Shown here in pieces: positions 45,308-51,193 of a stretch of 51,193 nt of DNA. The position numbers were made by a program, and so were the translations under genes. The stretch is from Phoronis australis. Taxonomy: Eukaryota; Phoronida; Phoronidae. Numbering within the stretch: the stretch's first letter is position 1; each line of letters starts with the position of its first letter. Below the pieces are notes generated by a model, which was not told where the DNA came from, made no database searches, and saw only the letters and a program-made list of their open reading frames with translations. Location: assembly GCA_002633005.1 (NCBI GenBank), contig NMRA01000011.1:1928477-1979669 (forward strand), written 5' to 3'.

Positions 45308-46908
45308 CTTAACAATGAACAATATTGAGCGCTCATCAAAAGCGGCAAACGAACAGCAGTAAATAGTACGGGTCAGCCAAACTCGGATGATTTTAGAATC
45401 CTTTGTGAAAGTAAGAGACGAACAGTTTTTACCATCAGCCTTGGTTTGCACGTTCATCTGAATCGAACTGTGGACAATAGAGCAACGAGAAAATTGCAAA
45501 ACTAAATGTTTTTTACGTCACTAACACTAGCTTTAGGGTTATATAGAACCATAGAAAAACGACCAACTTTAACTAACATCGTCTCTCAGAAATGGCTTGT
45601 CGGATTCGTGTGAAATTTTCAGGCACTATTTTTTGCGCGCTGTTTTCCGATACGCTGTTAGGAATTGTTTTTGAAATGTTCGCGCTTTTGCATGAGGGGC
45701 TAACAAAATATAGCATTCCCAAGATATGAGAAAAAAATCAAAATTTGAATAAACGAAAACAAAATGATAATTCCGCAACAGTTTTTATGAGACTTCTTGA
45801 AATAATTTTTAACAGACAAAATTTCGTTCGTGGATTGCCACGAATGCACCTTTATTTGCTAAATTTTATTGAAAACGCATGGTCACGTGACCCAAAGTCA
45901 AAAATCAAAATTCAGCCGGCTCTCTAGTTTCAGAACATGTTTACTCCTAGTGACCTAAAATCTACAGTTTTGTGGATACTTACACGTAGCTGAATACAAA
46001 CTTAAGGTCCTACAAAATCTTAGGCGTGTAATTATACATTTACTTTGAAGTGAAAGGCGCTTATATTTTTCATACCCTATTGTCAACGTCTTTACTCTTA
46101 CGTGCTGGTACGTCCAACGCGCATGGCCGCGATTATTACAATTTTAGAGGTGGCCATATTTAAGTACATGTACATGTACATGTAAATTAACGTATTTATA
46201 TGTTGATCAGTCTTGAGCAAGAAATATACGGCGCGTAGACCGTGGATAGCACTGAAGCACTGAATTACATTCACACCCAAAAACACGAATCGCCGATCTT
46301 GGGTAGAAAAACACGAAATGCCAATCTAAAACACAAGAATCACGCTTTGAAATATGAAGCATGGTGTCATGGATGACAAGGACGTTGTAATCGCGCCCTC
46401 TGTTTTGGTCAGCACTTCATGTTGGAAGGTTGATTCTAGTGTTATCCAAGGCCGGTGGTTCGTGTTCTTGGTTCAGTACTTCCTGGGGGTAGTATATAGT
46501 CATAGGTACTTCGTAGTTGAATGTAACTACTTCCTAAGGTCACTGCTTGATACATATACTTGTTCATGGAGCTTGAATGTAATCAATGCCAAGTACTAAT
46601 CATCAGAGTGACATTGCGGGCTGAACTGACAGTACAAGAGCTAAATTATTGTTGCGGATATTGACTAATATAAGAATGATTATTTTGTAAGCAGAAAAAG
46701 AATAGAGAAATAAAAAATAAGAACACGCTGCATGCCAACTACAGATGGGAAAAGAAAAACACCTTTGAGGTAATATGCAGATCTAAATGTGACAAAATAA
46801 TCGAAAGTGTTCAGCATTTTGCACATTAAATCCATGATACATCAAGGTCATGATTTTCAATTTACAGTAAATGCGGTTAGCAATGTGATCGTTTCTACAT
46901 AACAGAAC
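45308..46908. other. SPARC intron sequence
   Basis: Between the EF-hand 1 and helix A exons. It includes overlapping ACATGTAC repeats at 46164-46184. No exon recognised. Confidence 0.5.
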
Positions 46909-46911
46909 TAA

Positions 46912-47556
46912 AGGCCTCTTCATGCAACTCTTGTTTGCGGAAATTTTGCGCAATATTTTGCGGAATCAGGTTTGCGGAAAAAAATTAAAGCGCGAACGCA
47001 AAACTACCGCAATCCCAGTTTCACCAAATTTTGTGGAATTTATTGAGGAAAACGCTCCAGATGCTGTAACAGTTGTTTACATAAGTTTGATGATAAATTA
47101 CTCTTCTCATACCCGGCACAAACCGGAAAATTGACCGGCGACACGTTTTTCTCAGTGCGCATGGTACAACAATTCTCTCTTTAGTTTCAAAAAGTCTCGA
47201 AGTCTCTGTTGTCTCGCTATAAAAATTTCGATTTATCTAAAAATGTGGTCTGACGCAGAAACTGAATTACTCATCGGCTAGAAGCGGGAAGTTGCAGTGC
47301 CGGAATGGCCAGCCTTCTAAGACGAAACATGGTGGACCGGCTTTCATTAAAATCAGGAACGAAGCAAAATTCAGTTCTGTTCAATCAGTTGATGAGTCAC
47401 AAGACCTTGTAAATACATGTAGCTACATTCGTGGCAGCGGTGTATTCTTTTCCTTCCGTTGGTATTTTCAGTTGATAGAAATTGCGTAATCGACAGGAGT
47501 CGCATGAACGCTCGCGGATTGCGGAAATTTTGAATTGTTCTCGAGTGAACGGGCCT
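46912..47556. mobile_element. 645-bp PIF/Harbinger-like element
   Basis: Flanked by TAA at 46909-46911 and 47557-47559, the usual three-base Harbinger target site. The ends AGGCCTCTTCATGC and, inverted, AGGCCCGTTCACTCG form imperfect terminal inverted repeats, and TTTGCGGAAATTTTG-like strings recur inside both ends. An internal plus-strand piece, MWSDAETELLIG followed by stop, resembles the start of the Myb/MADF-type protein of Harbinger elements. Non-autonomous, in a SPARC intron. Confidence 0.65.
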
Positions 47557-47787
47557 TAAGAAACAGAAGAAAACCATAGATAAAGAAGAAACGCACAACA
47601 TATGGTAGGAGCGAGCATCAGCAAACGCTGGGGGGTTCATTACTCACGAGTTGCAGCATGACTCGTGACAACCAGCCACGCATGCGCTTTGGGAATGTCG
47701 CCATTTGCTCGTCTTTGCACTTTGGAATATCTGAAATATATCGTTCTGACATAATGAGGCACGTGTATCACACGCTAGAACACTCAC

Positions 47788-47870
47788 CAAGTCCTGCAGG
47801 ACGGTTTTCAGCCAGTTCCTCATGCGAATTGGAAAGGCTTTCATTTGCCCGTCGGCGCATGGTGGAAAAG
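47788..47870 (-). CDS. SPARC: SPARC exon: start of the EC domain (helix A)
   Basis: An 83-nt exon between TGTTTTCCAG and GTGAGTGT. It continues the Kazal exon in phase 1 and reads FPPCADGQMKAFPIRMRNWL, then KTVLQDL, leaving in phase 0. PPC and FPxRMRxWLxxVLxxL are the conserved start of the SPARC EC domain, where helix A packs against the EF-hand pair. The Cys of PPC normally pairs with the Cys of MEHC, which is present in the EF-hand 2 exon. Confidence 0.9.
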
Positions 47871-47901
47871 CTGGAAAACACTTATTTATCATTACAAAGC
47901 C

Positions 47902-48035
47902 AGGAGCGGATCCAGGATTTTGAGTTGGGGGGAGCAGGGCAGAGAGCCTAATAGCCAGGATTTTGCCCGTCAGACATTCTGGGAGAATTTTAGGGGCTGG
48001 CATGGCGCCTTGGCCCCCTTCTAAATACGTCACTG
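47902..48035. mobile_element. 134-bp hAT-like MITE
   Basis: AAAGCC lies on both sides (47896-47901 and 48036-48041). The left end AGGAGCGGATCCAGGATTTT and the right end, inverted, CAGTGACGTATTTAGAAGGG are imperfect inverted repeats of hAT type. Six matching flank bases rather than eight leaves the border slightly uncertain. Confidence 0.5.
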
Positions 48036-48184
48036 AAAGCCAATACTATCCCCTATTAACAGGTGTCGACCGTCAGGGTTTTTGGTTCCGCATGCAAGTG
48101 GCTGTAGTGAATGGAACAGAATGGTTCAGTTGACACAGTCAATTCTTGCAAAAGATTGTCTGAAAATAGATGACGGAGGGTTTC

Positions 48185-48600
48185 AGGCAATTTGCAATTC
48201 AGTTTCGATCCCATAGCCCACTAACATCTGAGCCTTGTGTAGAACTCTGTCATACGGTTGTTGATTGGTCAATCAATGATAAGATCAATTGGTTTGTTTA
48301 AATCAGTTGAACATAAAAAGTATGATTTTACAACCTTAACTGAGTTAACCATATAAACGCAGGGTGAAAAGTTGTGATCACCATGTCCATTGTCCCCATG
48401 TTATTTACATGTAGCTTTACATTTTGATTCGGTTACAGTACAACTGTGCACTTTACACGTATGAATAGGCGCATCTCATAATGGCTATCCAAAAAGGAAC
48501 AGCATGTCATCAAAATTATTGAGCAGCAACTTGATAAATATTTCTAGAAAGTATAGGAAATGAGAGAAATAAAGTTACAAATTGAAATACGCTTTAAAGT
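48185..48600 (+). repeat. Intronic segment paralogous to 42489-42890
   Basis: See the partner block. Here the coding-like frame (KEQHVIKIIEQQLDKYF) is cut by TAG. The rest of 48042-49590 shows no SPARC exon. Confidence 0.45.
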
Positions 48601-49590
48601 CATGTCTTAGTTTGTTATGGTAAAACTGAAAGTTAGCGTCTTTGGTCTGACCACGTGGCCTCGTTTTCGAGATCAACACCAGACTCAAACGCTAACAGAG
48701 TCTAGATTCGTAACTGTTCATAATTTTGACTCACTCCACCTAAGGGCGGCAGCAGTAGTTGTGTTATGGGCACGTAACAATAGGTGGCACTAAACAGTTA
48801 GGCCGCGTTCGCGGCAAAATTGAACTACCAAATTATAAAATCTAGGGGTAGGCCAGGCTTGGGGGCATTTTTATTAAGGCATTGCATGTAGGCTCAGTGA
48901 ATGTGGTTTGTTTGTATCTGTGAGCATACTGAGAATGAAAAACGACCACTTGTCCGGCTGAAACTGCACTCTTCTTCAAGAGAGGCCCCCATGAGATATA
49001 TACATGTAGCTATATAGCTCGTTGAGCGGCCCCTGTGGCGCATTGCTGGGTAACGACTGAGAAACTGGCTGCGATTAGTAGGTTCCCTCAAACAAGCCAG
49101 ATTTGCAAAAAACCTAGTAGATTGACAGTGCTTTTTGACGACATTTTTGGAATCGGTAGGAAATTTGCTTTAAGAATCTGCTGTTGACTTTAATCGTGCA
49201 GGGAAGTGGTGGTTTTGGGGTGAAAGGTGCCTATTTTGTGTTTTTGCTACTTTTTGTTAAACGACTATCTTGCTTTTCAGTAGGAGAGAAACGGTCAAAA
49301 ACACAAGAGAGAATAAAATTTCTGTACTCATCTGTAGGGCTTGTGATGTGAAATGACTCAAAACCTTTCATTCTTTACATGACTGACAGAGTGAAGAAAA
49401 TGTGACGATCGAGTCTATTGACGTGTGTTCTGATACGCAAACCCCATTGAGAACTATTCTTTGTCCCCTTAGCAGTGTGTGGCACAGTTTTGGCTGCTAA
49501 ATCAAGAGAAAAGTGACACAAGCAACCATGCTTCTCTCACTATCTACAATATTGACTGGTGGTTTTCCAATTATTTGTGTGACCTCTTAC

Positions 49591-49729
49591 CTCGGCAATA
49601 GCCATAGTAGTCCAAGTGTGCGTGCTTATGTTTAGGGTCAGTGCAGCTGGCCTCTTCGGTTTGGCACAAGCACCGTTGGCGATCTAGTTCGCATTCACTT
49701 CTGAAGGTCTCGTTGTGAGTGCTGCATAC
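49591..49729 (-). CDS. SPARC: SPARC exon: Kazal-like module
   Basis: A 139-nt exon between ACGTGTTTCAG and GTAAGAGG, phase 0 in and phase 1 out. It reads VCSTHNETFRSECELDRQRC, then LCQTEEASCTDPKHKHAHLD and YYGYCR. VC-x-x-x-NxTF-x-SxC-x-x-x-R-x-RCLC and YYGxC match the Kazal-like part of the follistatin domain in invertebrate SPARC, with all six Cys. The CLC pair and YYG separate it from follistatin-like and testican genes. Confidence 0.92.
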
Positions 49730-50564
49730 CTGAAACACGTGTAGGTGTGTAAAAACGGGACTCAGACAGGCACAAATAGTGTTCAGTGTTCAGACAAATA
49801 AAATTTACTTCCACTATTAGACTAAACACATACTGTAGTACTGTCAGATTTTATTCTACCTCTCTTAAAATTGAATTTTTTCTGCTATATAAAGTGTGTC
49901 CTAAAAAGTACTTAATAACTGCGTTGTTTATGCTAGTGAACTATTAAATTCAATGTGTCAGGGTTACGGAACAGAAAAAGAAATGATTGCATTTTAAAAA
50001 TTTTTAGACAAAGAATGTTACTTAAAAGATGTCAAAACGTGCGTGTGAATGCTATGTGGGGGTGGTAGTGAAAGCACCCGGCGATCTGCACGACTGTTAG
50101 CTACATTTCAGTGATGATAAATACATGGATTACAAACTTGTACATACTTTTTCTTTTATAGTCACCAATTTAGAATACAGGATGATTTTCGTCAGTCGAA
50201 AGGTATCAATAAAATATAAACATTTCGTAACTTTCAGCTATGTTCGTTTTTGCCTTATGTTATTATTAATTAAGAAAACAAAAACTGAGGGGTTTCCCCG
50301 GAAACTTCTTTACACATGGCGACCCACTAATGAGTCACTACGGCGGCCATTTGAAGCGGTGGTGCACCAACAAAATTCGTATCAGATTTATTTAAGTTAA
50401 ATATTTTGAAAATATTTGTAGTTATGCTGAAAAAAACATTATTTGAGGTTTAAGCTTTGACTGAACTAACTTGCGTTCAAAACCGAATTTTTAACTACAC
50501 TGAAACGGAAAGAGCATCTGTTTCATTTGCTAGCCATTGGATTGATTCACATTTTTCACCCTAC
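49730..50564. other. SPARC intron sequence
   Basis: No coding or repeat signal was recognised between the follistatin-like and Kazal exons. Confidence 0.5.
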
Positions 50565-50692
50565 TTGTTCGTCCTCGTACTGAGGTTTTGGGCACGACTT
50601 GCGACAAACACATGTAGGATTTCCGTCTTCATCTAAGTCACACTCGTGGCCATGAGCACAGTGGTGGTTCAGGCATTTACGGAGGACTCTTT
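50565..50692 (-). CDS. SPARC: SPARC exon: follistatin-like (FOLN) module
   Basis: A 128-nt exon between GTTTTCTGCAG and GTAGGGTG, phase 1 in and phase 0 out. It reads RVLRKCLNHHCAHGHECDLD, then EDGNPTCVCRKSCPKPQYED and EQ. C-x-x-x-x-C-x-x-G-x-x-C-x-x-D-x-x-G-x-PxCVC-x-x-x-CP is the FOLN signature, and six Cys are present. SPARC is a secreted collagen- and calcium-binding matricellular glycoprotein; signal peptide and acidic domain exons would lie at higher coordinates, outside the window. Confidence 0.92.
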
Positions 50693-51114
50693 CTGCAGAA
50701 AACAAAATATGGATTTTGAGAGAAACTGGTGTTCATAGGTCAGAGAATAATCATAGCAAAGCGCTCATCTCAACCTGATAAAATCTGAGTCATAATATTT
50801 GTTACCGTGATAGGATTCCATTTCCATTACGAATTCAAGTCATATGGGTCCTTTTTGAATTCGCAATATTAAGGCTGAACATGGCCAATAAAGTCTATAA
50901 AAGCGTTTTCTTGAGTCGCTGATGGTTTCGATATTCTCATCCTGGTAATGGGATTGTGTCACGGTAAGGAATATTATGAGACCGTTTTTATGAAAGTAAA
51001 TTACTCGATTTGCTTTTTTCGCCAGCTGAACATGGCCAAATGCAGCTTTTATCTTCCTTAAGATTGTATTTGCATACATATATATACATACACACCGATA
51101 CATACATAGATACA

Positions 51115-51127
51115 CAGATAGATAGAT

Positions 51128-51193
<66 letters not shown>
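51115..51193. repeat. (CA)n microsatellite at the window edge
   Basis: An uninterrupted CA run of about 60 nt reaches the end of the window, preceded by TACATA and GATA-type repeats from about 51076. It lies upstream of the SPARC FOLN exon. The minus-strand Cys-Val open frames here are translation of the repeat. Confidence 0.95.

Larger units (their letters stand above)
44590..45398. repeat. Allelic duplicate block, copy beside the transposon
   Basis: Matches 42711-43542. This copy is contiguous with the rest of the SPARC gene on its right (45399 on). Confidence 0.8.

Noticed and set aside
50840-51193. Minus-strand Cys-Val repeat proteins
   Set aside because: Translation of a CA microsatellite.

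Overview
This is animal genomic DNA, AT-rich, with long introns, GT-AG exon boundaries and a dense mix of degraded transposons. Short ORFs, abundant ACATGTA strings and the transposon types suggest a marine invertebrate, but the species cannot be fixed from the sequence. No bacterial or viral backbone, rRNA or CRISPR array was seen.

Left part (1-32.1 kb, plus strand): a candidate gene made of very small exons. An exon at 272-332 encodes the end of a CARD-like death-fold domain and leaves in phase 1. At least ten exon-like units follow (27, 36, 63, 69, 72, 96 and 129 nt), all phase 1 in and phase 1 out and rich in E, R, S and P. A last exon at 31872-32095 enters in phase 1 and encodes a transmembrane segment, a short tail and a stop. 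CARD, disordered linker and C-terminal anchor is the layout of MAVS-type innate-immune adaptors. That link is inference. Several exons lie in a tandem array of about 2.97-kb units (11438-18745), of which units 1 and 2 also carry the same dead non-LTR retrotransposon fragment.

Middle (32-42 kb): mostly repeats. It holds a TTAA-flanked DNA transposon (35279-36919), hAT-like ends, a THAP-domain relic, a LINE ORF2 tail, paired copies of an AT-rich repeat, and an unrecognised 88-codon reading frame.

Right part (42-50.7 kb, minus strand): the 3' half of a SPARC (osteonectin/BM-40) gene. Six exons join in frame: follistatin-like, Kazal, EC helix A, EF-hand 1, EF-hand 2 and a short last exon followed by AATAAA. 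Signal peptide and acidic domain exons would lie beyond the right edge. The EF-hand 1 exon appears twice because a single N at 43543 joins two overlapping allelic contigs, one with a TTAA transposon in the intron and one with an empty site. A single N at 6077 likewise joins two 493-bp near-identical copies. The EF-hand 1 splice donor sits at the edge of a 27-bp minisatellite that copies the exon-intron junction five times. The CARD-like and SPARC genes point toward each other.
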